DNA from: Paludibaculum fermentans_A
GTDB lineage: Bacteria > Acidobacteriota > Terriglobia > Bryobacterales > Bryobacteraceae
Assembly (NCBI RefSeq): GCF_051172195.1
Contig: NZ_JBPJAQ010000001.1
Span: 5,766,001 to 5,830,000 of the forward strand
Direction: 5' to 3'
DNA length: 64,000 nt
This document shows, piece after piece, positions 27,055-35,250 of the stretch. Within the stretch, counting starts at the first letter, position 1; the number at the start of each line of letters is the position of its first letter. The notes beneath the pieces are model-generated. The model worked only from the letters and a program-made list of their open reading frames with translations, did not search any database and had not been told where the DNA came from. The position numbers and the translations under genes are program-made.

Positions 27055-28281
27055 GTGGGACTTTCACTTCAAAGTCTGCCGCCCCGCATTGTTACGGGAG
27101 GTTCGGCAGACCAAAGCTGGCAAGCTGATGCCGGCCGCTATCGCATTGAATTCACCGGAAACATCCTAGAAGAGCTTCGGTTTGAAGCATCGCGGGCCAT
27201 GAATGGCTATGCGTGTCTGGGCATTGGTGGAGTCCTGTTGGGCCGCCGGAGCGCGGATGGGGATGTGGTGGAGGCCTGGAAACCGATCCACTGCGACCAT
27301 TCGCGGGGGCCGGGCTTTCTGTTGTCGGCGCGTGACGAAGCGGCGCTAAGTGCCTTCCTGGAAGGGATTTCGGTTGCACCGGCCGCCGGCAGCGACGTTG
27401 CCCAACCGGAAGTGCTGGGGTGGTTCATTTCGCATCCCAAGGGCGAGTTGGAAGCAACCGAAGCCGAATTGGAGTTGCATCGCCGCCATCTGCCGGTGGG
27501 CAGCCTGTTGATGATTGTGCGGCCCGACCGTTTGGGTGACGCCGAAGTGCAGATTCACGTCGCGTCGCAGGATGCGCCCGGCGTGGTGGACGCGGTGGAG
27601 CCCCTGCTGATCATCGAACCGCTGCCGATTGCCAAGCGCGAACCGGGCCAGCGGCGGCAGAAGAAGTCAATTGAGGCGCCGTCCGTCCTGGCAGCGCTGA
27701 GCGGGCAGCAGCATGCGCAGCAGGAACTGACAGTCGAACCTGAGCCTGAACCCGAACTCGAAGTCGAACCAGAGGTCGAACGCGAGGCAGGAAAGCGGGA
27801 GCCGGACTTCCGGGTTATCTGGGGGTTACTGGCTGTTTCCGCCGTACTGCTGGGATTGGGCATCACGGGGTTTGTATTGCTGGTCCGCCCGCGGACGCCG
27901 GCGGTGAAGGTGGCCAATCTGCCTCCGGATCCTCCGATGGAGATGCTGTCGCTGCATGCGGCGCATCGCGACGGCGAATTCACCATCACCTGGAATGGGA
28001 CGTCGGCGGCGGTGCGGTATGCCAGGAAGGCATCACTTGAGCTGCACCAGAACTCCAAAGTGGTCGTGATTCCGCTCTCCCGCAAGGAGATGGTCTCCGG
28101 CGAGTTCCGCTATAAGCGCCATCAGGGCGGCGAAACGGTGCTGGCGAAGCTGGTGCTGCAGGGCGACGGCGGGGACAGCTTTGAAGAGACGACGGAAATT
28201 GTCGATGGTGGCGCCGCGATTGCGTCGATGATGTCAGTGACACCCGACATGGTGCCGCCGGCCGCCCGTCAAAAAAACTAA
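27055..28281 (+). CDS. Membrane-anchored protein with degenerate JAMM/MPN-like domain
   Basis: A 408-residue protein starting with GTG at 27055, with GGAGGAGG upstream. Residues about 28-175 resemble a JAB/MPN fold (GIGGVLLG near 57-63, then LGWFISHP at 121-128). The canonical metal motif H-S/T-H-x7-S-x2-D appears as I125-S-H127-x7-T135-x2-E138, so the first histidine is lost and the Ser and Asp positions are changed. No glutamate is visible at the usual place before GGVLLG. An acidic Glu-Pro stretch (about 240-260) precedes one transmembrane helix (about 265-285). A C-terminal, probably extracytoplasmic beta-rich domain of about 115 residues follows. The MPN assignment is by pattern only; no function is known. 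Confidence 0.55.
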   Translation: MGLSLQSLPPRIVTGGSADQSWQADAGRYRIEFTGNILEELRFEASRAMNGYACLGIGGVLLGRRSADGDVVEAWKPIHCDHSRGPGFLLSARDEAALSAFLEGISVAPAAGSDVAQPEVLGWFISHPKGELEATEAELELHRRHLPVGSLLMIVRPDRLGDAEVQIHVASQDAPGVVDAVEPLLIIEPLPIAKREPGQRRQKKSIEAPSVLAALSGQQHAQQELTVEPEPEPELEVEPEVEREAGKREPDFRVIWGLLAVSAVLLGLGITGFVLLVRPRTPAVKVANLPPDPPMEMLSLHAAHRDGEFTITWNGTSAAVRYARKASLELHQNSKVVVIPLSRKEMVSGEFRYKRHQGGETVLAKLVLQGDGGDSFEETTEIVDGGAAIASMMSVTPDMVPPAARQKN

Positions 28282-28467
28282 CTCAGTCAAGAATCGCCAT
28301 TCATCTTCTCTTACGTGGACGGAATATCTTTCGTCCAGGAGAACTTGGCGGCTGACGTGCAGCGTTGCGGGTAATTCCTCCGCTTTCTAAAGTGCAAATT
28401 GCACGGCTGCCCGGTATGGCTGCGCGAGTTCTCCCATTCGAATCCGATCTCGAAAAGAGGACTTGGC

Positions 28468-28932
28468 ATGAAGCGATTTGTGTGTCTATTTTCCCTGCTG
28501 GCTGTTTCGGCCGTCGCTGCACAGGCGGCTGATATTGTTGACACCGCGGTGAGCGCGGGCAGCTTCAAGACGCTGGTGGCGGCGGTGAAAGCGGCCGGGC
28601 TGGTGGAGACGTTGAAGAGCCCGGGACCATTCACGGTGTTTGCCCCGACGGATGAAGCATTTGCGAAGCTTCCGGCGGGCACGGTGGAAGGGTTGTTGAA
28701 GGATCCCGAGAAGCTGAAGAAGATCCTGACTTACCATGTCGTCGCGGGCAAAGTGATGGCGGCGGACGTGGTGAAACTGAAGAGCGCGAAGACGGTGGAG
28801 GGCGAAGCTGTGAAGATTATGGTTTCCGGCTCCAAGGTGATGGTGAATCAGGCAACCGTTGTAAAGACCGATATTGCCTGTGACAATGGCGTGATTCACG
28901 TGATCGATACGGTCATCCTGCCGAAGAAGTAA
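28468..28932 (+). CDS. Exported fasciclin (FAS1) domain protein
   Basis: A 154-residue protein with a signal peptide (MKRFVCLFSLLAVSAVAAQA) and one FAS1 domain. The H1 motif is GPFTVFAPTDEAFAKLP, followed by LKKILTYHVVAGKV and the C-terminal H2-like NGVIHVIDTVILP. FAS1 domains mediate cell-surface adhesion or protein contact. The ATG at 28468 is supported by AAGAGG upstream. A hairpin follows at 29013. Confidence 0.92.
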   Translation: MKRFVCLFSLLAVSAVAAQAADIVDTAVSAGSFKTLVAAVKAAGLVETLKSPGPFTVFAPTDEAFAKLPAGTVEGLLKDPEKLKKILTYHVVAGKVMAADVVKLKSAKTVEGEAVKIMVSGSKVMVNQATVVKTDIACDNGVIHVIDTVILPKK

Positions 28933-29012
28933 ATGGCCGCCCACCTTTCTGGCCGGCGCCAGTCCTGACGCCGAATCCGGTTCCGATTACCGATAGATGG
29001 CGATTTGATGAC

Positions 29013-29046
29013 GGGCCCGGAGTGTGTCCACCCGGGCCCATTTGTT
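29013..29046 (+). terminator. Terminator after the fasciclin gene
   Basis: GGGCCCGG (29013-29020) pairs with CCGGGCCC (29032-29039) around an 11-base loop and is followed by ATTTGTT. Confidence 0.6.
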
Positions 29047-29113
29047 GACAGCGGGCGCCCTGAGTCTGTCGTATGATGTTGCTGTACAAAGCTCTCGCAA
29101 GGTGGCACACCCG

Positions 29114-29788
29114 ATGCAGAAGACGATTTTTACCCTGACCTCACTGTTCGTGCTGAGTCTGAATGCTTTCGCGGCCGGCGTAACCGGCACCTGGAAGATG
29201 TCCGCTCAAGCTCCGGACGGCAATACCCACAAGTTCGATTTGGTTCTCAAGGAAGCCAGCGGCAAGTTTGACGGGACGCTGGTCTCGGAGCAGGGCTCGC
29301 TGCCTTTGCAGGACTTGGCCGTTACGGCGGAAGACGTGGCGTTCAAGATCACGATGGATTTTGGCCAGATCGCATTCAAGTTGAAGCAGGACGGCGATGC
29401 GATGAAGGGCAATCTGGTGTTGCCGGACGGCAGCACGGGCCCGGTGACGGGGAATCGGGACGGCGCCTCCGCGCCGGCGGCCACCCCGACGGCGGCGACC
29501 GATGCCACGGGTAAATGGAAGGTTGTGTCCAAGGATAGTGAAGGCCGTGAAATGAAGAGCACGCTCGACCTGAAGCAGGACGGGACGAAGCTGACCGGCC
29601 AGATCATCATGGAGAGCGGCGACGAAGCACCGATTTCCGACGGCACGGTGGATGGCCCGACCTTCTCCTTCAAGATCCCGACGGGCGAAGGGTCGTTCTC
29701 GGTGACCGGCAAGATTGAAGGCACATCCGTGAAGGGCACGTTCCAGACTCCGAACGGCACCAAGGGTTCATTCAGCGGCTCGAAGTAG
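29114..29788 (+). CDS. Exported protein with two tandem beta-rich repeats
   Basis: A 224-residue protein with a signal peptide (MQKTIFTLTSLFVLSLNAFA). It is an internal duplication: unit 1 (about 24-115) begins GTWKMSAQAPDGNTHKFDLV and unit 2 (about 132-224) begins GKWKVVSKDSEGREMKSTLD. Each unit has W-K, a segment of LKQDG or LKEASGK type, a G-T-L or G-Q-I strand, and a closing GNLVLPDGS or GTFQTPNGT. An Ala/Thr/Pro linker joins them. Small repeats of this type are widespread in exported acidobacterial proteins; the function is unknown. A strong terminator follows. Confidence 0.7.
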   Translation: MQKTIFTLTSLFVLSLNAFAAGVTGTWKMSAQAPDGNTHKFDLVLKEASGKFDGTLVSEQGSLPLQDLAVTAEDVAFKITMDFGQIAFKLKQDGDAMKGNLVLPDGSTGPVTGNRDGASAPAATPTAATDATGKWKVVSKDSEGREMKSTLDLKQDGTKLTGQIIMESGDEAPISDGTVDGPTFSFKIPTGEGSFSVTGKIEGTSVKGTFQTPNGTKGSFSGSK

Positions 29789-29813
29789 ACCGCTTCTCTT
29801 TCTCTCCTCCCCA

Positions 29814-29856
29814 CGGCCCAGGGCCCGGAACCAGCTTCCGGACCCTGGGCCGTTTT
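29814..29856 (+). terminator. Rho-independent terminator
   Basis: CGGCCCAGGG plus CCGGAA (29814-29830) pairs with TTCCGG plus CCCTGGGCCG (29836-29852) with one internal mismatch. The stem is followed by TTTT. Confidence 0.85.
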
Positions 29857-29906
29857 GCTCTCCTTGCCAGTCTGGTAAAGTATTCAAACGAAGAGGAGCT
29901 TTCCGG

Positions 29907-30947
29907 ATGTCCAATCCAATCACCCGCCGTGTTTTCGTTTCCACCCTGTCGGCGGCGCCCGCTGTGCTGGCCGGCGACAAGTCTGGCCTGAAGCTACCCA
30001 CGACGGGCCAGGGCGCGTACATGTTCGAGGTGATCCACGACTGGGGCGAGTTGCCGCGTACGATCAAGTACGGAAACACGCACGGCGTGGGCGTGGATTC
30101 GCAGGGCCATGTCTATGTCCACCACACGGTGCATGCCACCTCTGAGTCGGAAGACACGATGGTGGTTTTCGACAAGAAGGGCAAGTTTGTCCGCAGCTGG
30201 GGCAAGGAGTTCAAGGGCGGCGCCCACGGGTTGACGTTGCGCAAGGAGGGCCGGGACGAGTTCCTGTACCTGTGCGACACCAAGCGGGCGCTGGTGGGCA
30301 AGTACACGCTGAAGGGCGAAAAGGTGTGGGAGACGGGCTATCCGTCGGAGGCTCCGGGCTACAAGCCGGGCGCGGATGGGAAGAAGCAGAAGTTCAGCCC
30401 GACGAACCTGACGGTGGCTCCGAATGGGGACGTGTACGTGGGTGACGGGTACGGCTCAAGCTATATCAACGTGTACAGTCCGAAGGGCGAATGGAAGTTC
30501 TCGTTTGGCGGCAAAGGCAAGGCGGCGGGGCAACTGGATTGCCCGCACGGGATCGCATTTGACAGTCACGCGAAGGAGCCGCGGATCCTGGTGGCCGATC
30601 GCAGCAACCGGCGGCTGCAGTATTTCTCGCTGGACGGCAAGCACCTGGGTTTCGGCGGCGAGGGCGACGTGAAGCTGCCGTGCCACTTCGACCAGCGCAA
30701 GGGCCTGCTGCTGGTGCCCGACCTGGAGGCGCGCGTCACGCTGATGGACATGAACTACAAAGCGGTGGCGCAGCTGGGTGAGGACGATACGAACACCTGG
30801 GGCAAGCTGCGCAAGGAGCCGCGCGATAAGTTTATCCCGGGCAAGTTCATCTGCCCGCATTCGGCGTGCTTCGACAAAGACGGGAACATTTTTGTGGTCG
30901 AATGGGTTGAGGTGGGCCGGGTCACGAAGCTGCGGCGAGTGGCTTAG
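29907..30947 (+). CDS. Tat-exported NHL-repeat beta-propeller protein
   Basis: A 346-residue protein with a twin-arginine leader (ITRRVFVSTLSAAPAVLAG). The body is a six-bladed propeller of NHL type, with repeats such as NTHGVGVDSQGHVYVHHT, SPTNLTVAPNGDVYVGDGYG and CPHGIAFDSHAKEPRILVAD. This resembles peptidylglycine-monooxygenase-like propellers annotated in Acidobacteria and Planctomycetes. The catalytic domain of a true peptidyl-amidating enzyme is absent, so it is better called a propeller of unknown function. Confidence 0.8.
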   Translation: MSNPITRRVFVSTLSAAPAVLAGDKSGLKLPTTGQGAYMFEVIHDWGELPRTIKYGNTHGVGVDSQGHVYVHHTVHATSESEDTMVVFDKKGKFVRSWGKEFKGGAHGLTLRKEGRDEFLYLCDTKRALVGKYTLKGEKVWETGYPSEAPGYKPGADGKKQKFSPTNLTVAPNGDVYVGDGYGSSYINVYSPKGEWKFSFGGKGKAAGQLDCPHGIAFDSHAKEPRILVADRSNRRLQYFSLDGKHLGFGGEGDVKLPCHFDQRKGLLLVPDLEARVTLMDMNYKAVAQLGEDDTNTWGKLRKEPRDKFIPGKFICPHSACFDKDGNIFVVEWVEVGRVTKLRRVA

Positions 30948-30967
30948 GGCAAGCCTCCGACTCAATC

Positions 30968-31441
30968 ATGGATCCGATCACAATCCGGTTGGCCGAACCG
31001 GCCGACGCAGAATTCCTGGTGCGCGGCAACGCGTCGATGGCGCTGGAGACTGAGCATCTGTCGCTGGATCTCGACCGGCTGCGGGATGGCGTGCATGCGC
31101 TGTTCGAAGATACTTCACGAGGCGTCTATTACGTGGCGGAAGTGAAAGGCCGGCGAGTGGGCCAGATGATGATCACGTATGAATGGTCTGACTGGCGCAA
31201 CGGCATGTTCTGGTGGATCCAGAGCGTGTGGGTGGAGCCGGAATTCCGTGGGCGGGGCGTCTTCAAGGCGTTGTACGCGCACGTGGAGCAACTGGCGCGG
31301 GGCGACGCGGGGGTGTGCGGGCTGCGGCTGTATGTCGAGCAGGACAACGAGCGCGCGCAAGGCACGTATGTCCGCTGTGGCATGAAGCGCACGGCGTACC
31401 AGATGTTTGAAGCGGATTTCGTGCTCAACCGGACCGAGTAG
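30968..31441 (+). CDS. GNAT family N-acetyltransferase
   Basis: A 157-residue cytoplasmic protein. It starts with the usual DPITIRLAEPADAEFLVRG and has the acetyl-CoA pyrophosphate-binding motif in VEPEFRGRGVFKALYAHVEQ (R/Q-x-x-G-x-G/A type), followed by GLRLYVEQDNERAQGTYVRC and a C-terminal strand. The acceptor substrate is unknown. It begins 20 bases after the propeller gene and ends 11 bases before the DedA gene, so these may share a transcript. Confidence 0.88.
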   Translation: MDPITIRLAEPADAEFLVRGNASMALETEHLSLDLDRLRDGVHALFEDTSRGVYYVAEVKGRRVGQMMITYEWSDWRNGMFWWIQSVWVEPEFRGRGVFKALYAHVEQLARGDAGVCGLRLYVEQDNERAQGTYVRCGMKRTAYQMFEADFVLNRTE

Positions 31442-31452
31442 CTGGCGGCTGC

Positions 31453-32070
31453 ATGGAGATCATTCAGCACTGGATCACGCAATACGGCTACTTCGGCATC
31501 GCTGCGCTGCTGGCCCTGGGCATCGTGGGGCTGCCGATACCCGATGAGACCCTGCTGACGTTCGCGGGCTACCTGATTTTCAAGGGCGAGTTGAAGGCGC
31601 TGCCGACTGGCCTGGCGGCACTGGCGGGCAGTATATCCGGGATCACGATCAGCTATGTGCTAGGCCGGACGACGGGCTATCCGCTGCTGCACAAGTATGG
31701 GCGTTATGTCAGGATCTCGCAGAAGGAGATCGACAAGGTCCACGACTTCTACCACCGTACGGGTGGGTTGGCGCTGACCTTCGGCTACTTCATCGCAGGC
31801 GTGCGGCACCTGACGGCGTATGTGGCGGGGGCTTCGAAGCTGGAATGGCCGATATTCGCGGCGTTCGCCTATGGCGGAGCCGTGCTATGGGCGAGCACGT
31901 TCCTGACGCTGGGCTACCTGCTGGGCGAGCGTTGGGGCACGATCCTGGAAGCGGCGCACCGGTTCGGACTGGCAGCGGGGCTGGTGCTGGGGGCGGCGGC
32001 AGCGGGCTATGGCTGGTGGTGGTGGCGCCGGCGATCGCGCAGTAAGGCTAACGGCGGGCCAACCACCTGA
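31453..32070 (+). CDS. DedA family inner-membrane protein
   Basis: A 205-residue membrane protein with the SNARE-associated (VTT/DedA) domain: GIVGLPIPDETLLTFAGYLI, then SISGITISYVLGRTTGYPLL, and FGYFIAGVRHLTAYVAGASK, which holds the conserved F/G-R region. Several transmembrane helices are evident, and the C-terminus is basic and Trp-rich. DedA proteins act in lipid carrier recycling (undecaprenyl phosphate or phospholipid flipping) and membrane homeostasis. Its 3' end overlaps the convergent hydrolase gene by 23 bases. Confidence 0.9.
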   Translation: MEIIQHWITQYGYFGIAALLALGIVGLPIPDETLLTFAGYLIFKGELKALPTGLAALAGSISGITISYVLGRTTGYPLLHKYGRYVRISQKEIDKVHDFYHRTGGLALTFGYFIAGVRHLTAYVAGASKLEWPIFAAFAYGGAVLWASTFLTLGYLLGERWGTILEAAHRFGLAAGLVLGAAAAGYGWWWWRRRSRSKANGGPTT

Positions 32071-33016
32071 TAATGGCTTCGGCCTGGGTGAGCGCGACGT
32101 AGTGGCCGGAGTCTTTCACCGGGATGAACTCGGCGCCGGGAATCACCTCGGCGAGGTACTCCGCATTTTTGATGGAGGCGATTCGGTCCTGGTCGCCGTG
32201 CCAGATGCGGACGGGGACGCGGATGGACTCGTATTCAAAGCCCCAGTCGCGGCTCATCAGCAATAGATCGTGAACGAGGCCGAAGGTGCCCTGGCGGAAG
32301 GCCTCGGCGCGATCGGGTATCATCATTTGCACCATCTCGTCGCGGCTGAGCACGTTGGCGTCGGCGGGCACTTCGACGCGGGCGCGTTCCAATTCGAAGC
32401 CGCGCGGGTCGTGCTGGCGGCGTTTATCCAATTGCTGGAGGCGGCGGCCCATGAGGCCGGGCATCCAGCCGGCGAGGCGGACCTGGAACATCCAGGCGCG
32501 GGGAGCGGCCAGGCGGAGCTCCTCGACGTCCATGACGGTGATGGGCGCGGCGATGGCGACGCGGTCGACGCGGTCGGGTAGGCGGGCGGCGACGGCCAAG
32601 GCCAGGGGCGCGCCGGCGGACCAGCCGAGGACGCTGAATTTCTGGGCGCCGAGTTGTTCGGCGAGTTCATCGGCGTCGACAGCCCAATCGGCGTAGCTGC
32701 CTACATCGTCGACAGGTGAGAGGCCGACACCGGGGCGATCGATCCCAATCCAGCGGATGCCGAAGCGGCGCAGGACCTGTTCGTTCGCGATCATTTCCAG
32801 GCGCGAGCCGAGGAAGCCGTGGAAATAGAAGACGGGGCGTCCGCCGGGATCGCCGCGCTCGACGACTCCGATGCGGCGTCCGTCGTGGAGAATGATGGTG
32901 CGGCCCGGGGCTCCGGTCTCGCGCGGCTCAAGCTGCCTGCCGGGTCCCATCAGGTACCAGGTGCCGGCCGCCAGGACCACAGCAGCCGCCGGCAATGCTA
33001 CCCAACGAATTCTCAT
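32048..33016 (-). CDS. Alpha/beta hydrolase, membrane-anchored or exported
   Basis: A 322-residue protein with an N-terminal hydrophobic segment (RWVALPAAAVVLAAGTWYLM), then a full alpha/beta-hydrolase fold. The oxyanion-hole region is FYFHGFLGSR, the nucleophile elbow is GWSAG (S133), the acid lies in HGDQDRI and the histidine in DSGHYVAL near the C-terminus. The substrate is unknown. Its ATG overlaps the stop of the preceding oxidoreductase gene as ATGA, so the two are translationally coupled. It ends within the convergent DedA gene. Confidence 0.85.
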   Translation of the reverse strand: MRIRWVALPAAAVVLAAGTWYLMGPGRQLEPRETGAPGRTIILHDGRRIGVVERGDPGGRPVFYFHGFLGSRLEMIANEQVLRRFGIRWIGIDRPGVGLSPVDDVGSYADWAVDADELAEQLGAQKFSVLGWSAGAPLALAVAARLPDRVDRVAIAAPITVMDVEELRLAAPRAWMFQVRLAGWMPGLMGRRLQQLDKRRQHDPRGFELERARVEVPADANVLSRDEMVQMMIPDRAEAFRQGTFGLVHDLLLMSRDWGFEYESIRVPVRIWHGDQDRIASIKNAEYLAEVIPGAEFIPVKDSGHYVALTQAEAIIRWLARR

Positions 33017-34641
33017 GCCTGCTTCAATACCTCGCGAGCGCAGTTATAGCCGGGCGCGCCCATGACTCCGCCGCCGGGATGGGCGCCGGAGCCGCACAGA
33101 TAGAGCCCGGGGACCGGCGTCCGGTAACGGGCCCACCCCGCCACGGGACGCATCACGAACATCTGTTCGAAGCTCATCTCACCATGAAAGATATTACCGC
33201 CTGTGAGGCCGAAGCGGCGTTCGAGATCAAGCGGAGTGAGAACCTGCATGTCGACGACGATGTCGCGGATGTTGGGGCAGTACTCGGCGATGAGGTCGAG
33301 GACGTGGCTGCCGTAGGGTTCGCGGAGCTCATCCCAGGAGGTGGAGCCGCGGCCGTCATCGAAGCCGGCGCCGGGGCCCGTGGGCGGCTTCAGGGTGTAG
33401 GGTGCATATTGGAGAAACGCACCCATGACGTGATGGCCGGCGGGGGCGAGCGACGGGTCGTACATCGTCGGGATGGTGAGTTCGATGAGGGGCCGCTGGG
33501 AGGGGCGGCCGTATTTGGCGTCATCCCAGGCTCGCTCCACGTAATCGATGGAGGGGCAGATGTGCATGGTGGCGCGGTGCAGGGGGAGCGGGGCTCCGGG
33601 CAAACAGGTGAACTCGGGCAGGCCTCGGAGGGCGAAATTGATCTTAAGAGAGGTTCCTTCGCAGCGGAACTGGCGGATGGAGTTCGTGAAGTCGGGCGGC
33701 AGGAGGCTGGGATCGAGGATTTCGAGAAAGGTTCGCTTGGGATCGAGGTTGGATGCAACCACGGGCGCGTGGTACTCGTCACCACTTTGGAGCACGACGC
33801 CCCGCGCCTTTCCGTGCCGGACAATAATCTGCGCCACCGGTGCGTCAGTCAGGATCGTTGCGCCGCGCTCCTTAGCCGAAGTGGCGAGGGCTTCAGAGAC
33901 CGCCCCCATGCCGCCGCGCACGAAGCCCCACAGGCCGCGATGGCCGGCCACGCCGCCCATGCAGTGGTGCAGCAGGATATACGCTGTGCCGGGCGAGCGG
34001 GGACCGCCGTTGGCGCCGATGACACCGTCTGTAGCCAGGGTGACTTTCACTTCCGGGGATTCGAACCACTCGTCGAGGAAGTCGCTGGCGCTCATCGAAA
34101 AGATCTTGACGAGGCCGGTGATTTCCGCGGTATTCAGGCCGCGGATCCGTCCGGCCACACGGAGCCACTCCACCATTGCGCCGAGGCCGTTTGGCGGAAA
34201 CGGCGGAGGGGTGGTGAGGAGCAGGCTTTCGGCGACCTGGGCGAGCTTCTCGATGTGGGCTTCGTAGGCGGGGAAGCGGCGGGCGTCGCGCGGTGAGAAT
34301 TTGGCGATCTCGTCGAGGGTATTCTGGGCGTCCTGCCAGAAGAAGAGATGGCGTCCATCGGGGAAGGCGCTGAAGAAGGCGGGGTCCTTGGCGTCGACGC
34401 GGTAGCCGTGGCGTTCCAGTTGGAGTTCACGGATGATGCGCTCCTGCAGCAGGCTGGTGAGGTAGGAGGCTGTGGAGACGCGATAGCCGGGCCAGACCTC
34501 CTCTGTGACGGCGCAACCGCCGACGAGATTCCTGCGCTCGAGCACGAGGACTTTCTTGCCGGCCTTGCCGAGATAGGCTGCGCAGGTGAGGCCGTTGTGG
34601 CCTCCGCCAATGACGATCGCATCGAACTGCCCTGAGTGCAT
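33013..34641 (-). CDS. FAD-dependent phytoene-desaturase-like oxidoreductase (PYROXD2-like)
   Basis: A 542-residue flavoprotein. The ATG at 34641 gives HSGQFDAIVIGGGHNGLTCA, the GxGxxG dinucleotide site directly at the N-terminus; further upstream frame is unlikely to be coding. It is followed by LERRNLVGGCAVTEEVWPGY. The C-terminal flavin-binding motif is VPGLYLCGSGAHPGGGVMGA. Sequence style matches the PYROXD2 branch of the carotenoid-desaturase superfamily rather than true carotenoid enzymes, and no other carotenoid genes are near. It is coupled by ATGA to the hydrolase gene. Confidence 0.85.
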   Translation of the reverse strand: MHSGQFDAIVIGGGHNGLTCAAYLGKAGKKVLVLERRNLVGGCAVTEEVWPGYRVSTASYLTSLLQERIIRELQLERHGYRVDAKDPAFFSAFPDGRHLFFWQDAQNTLDEIAKFSPRDARRFPAYEAHIEKLAQVAESLLLTTPPPFPPNGLGAMVEWLRVAGRIRGLNTAEITGLVKIFSMSASDFLDEWFESPEVKVTLATDGVIGANGGPRSPGTAYILLHHCMGGVAGHRGLWGFVRGGMGAVSEALATSAKERGATILTDAPVAQIIVRHGKARGVVLQSGDEYHAPVVASNLDPKRTFLEILDPSLLPPDFTNSIRQFRCEGTSLKINFALRGLPEFTCLPGAPLPLHRATMHICPSIDYVERAWDDAKYGRPSQRPLIELTIPTMYDPSLAPAGHHVMGAFLQYAPYTLKPPTGPGAGFDDGRGSTSWDELREPYGSHVLDLIAEYCPNIRDIVVDMQVLTPLDLERRFGLTGGNIFHGEMSFEQMFVMRPVAGWARYRTPVPGLYLCGSGAHPGGGVMGAPGYNCAREVLKQA

Positions 34642-34704
34642 TGCTGTGAGACTACCAACGCGGCGAGGCTCCTGCAACAATAGAGGGACTCCTTTCTGCC
34701 GATC

Positions 34705-35250
34705 ATGAGCACCCGCGATAACTTAATCAGTCAGCTGCGCGCTTACCGCGCTTTCAATCCCCACGAAGAGAAGATGCGGGCGCGCATTCTGGCGTTTGTG
34801 GAAGAGCACGCCGACTGCTTTGAACGATCGCTGCTGGTGGGCCATGTGACTGCGTCCGCCTGGGTATTGAGCGAGGACCGGACGGAGACGCTGCTGGTGC
34901 ATCACGCGAGGTTGGATAAGTGGCTGCAGCCGGGCGGGCACTGCGACGGGAATCCGGATGTCCTGGGCTCCGCGATGCGTGAAGTATTGGAAGAGACGGG
35001 CGTGGAGGGCGTGCCGGCGGGCGACGGGATTTTCGATGTGGATGCGCATGAGATTCCAGCCCGGAAAGCGGAACCGGCCCACATCCATTACGATGTGCGG
35101 TTCCTGTTGACGGCCGACCGGCGCCGGCCCCTGGTGGTGAGTGAGGAGTCGCGAGACGTGTCCTGGGTGCGACTGGACGAAGTGCGGTTGTTGAACACGG
35201 ATGAATCGGTGTTGCGGCTGGTGGAGAAGAGCCGGAGCAGCGCCAACTAA
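34705..35250 (+). CDS. Nudix hydrolase
   Basis: A 181-residue protein. The Nudix box reads GGHCDGNPDVLGSAMREVLE followed by ETGV: the core REVLEETG is intact while the first Glu position is Asp, which is usual in this subfamily (GGHxDG). Such enzymes cleave nucleoside diphosphates linked to other groups; the substrate is not evident. It is divergent from the desaturase-like gene across 63 bases. Its stop interlocks with that of the histidine kinase in a shared CTAA. Confidence 0.88.
   Translation: MSTRDNLISQLRAYRAFNPHEEKMRARILAFVEEHADCFERSLLVGHVTASAWVLSEDRTETLLVHHARLDKWLQPGGHCDGNPDVLGSAMREVLEETGVEGVPAGDGIFDVDAHEIPARKAEPAHIHYDVRFLLTADRRRPLVVSEESRDVSWVRLDEVRLLNTDESVLRLVEKSRSSAN

Noticed and set aside
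28425..28467. TTCGAATCC as a tRNA T-loop
   Set aside because: No acceptor, D or anticodon stems can be built around it; it lies in the leader of the fasciclin gene.
29045..29077. TTGACA followed by TATGAT as promoter of the duplicated exported protein
   Set aside because: The hexamers are good, but the spacer is 21 bases and at 17-18 bases no acceptable -10 exists; TTGACA also overlaps the terminator tail.
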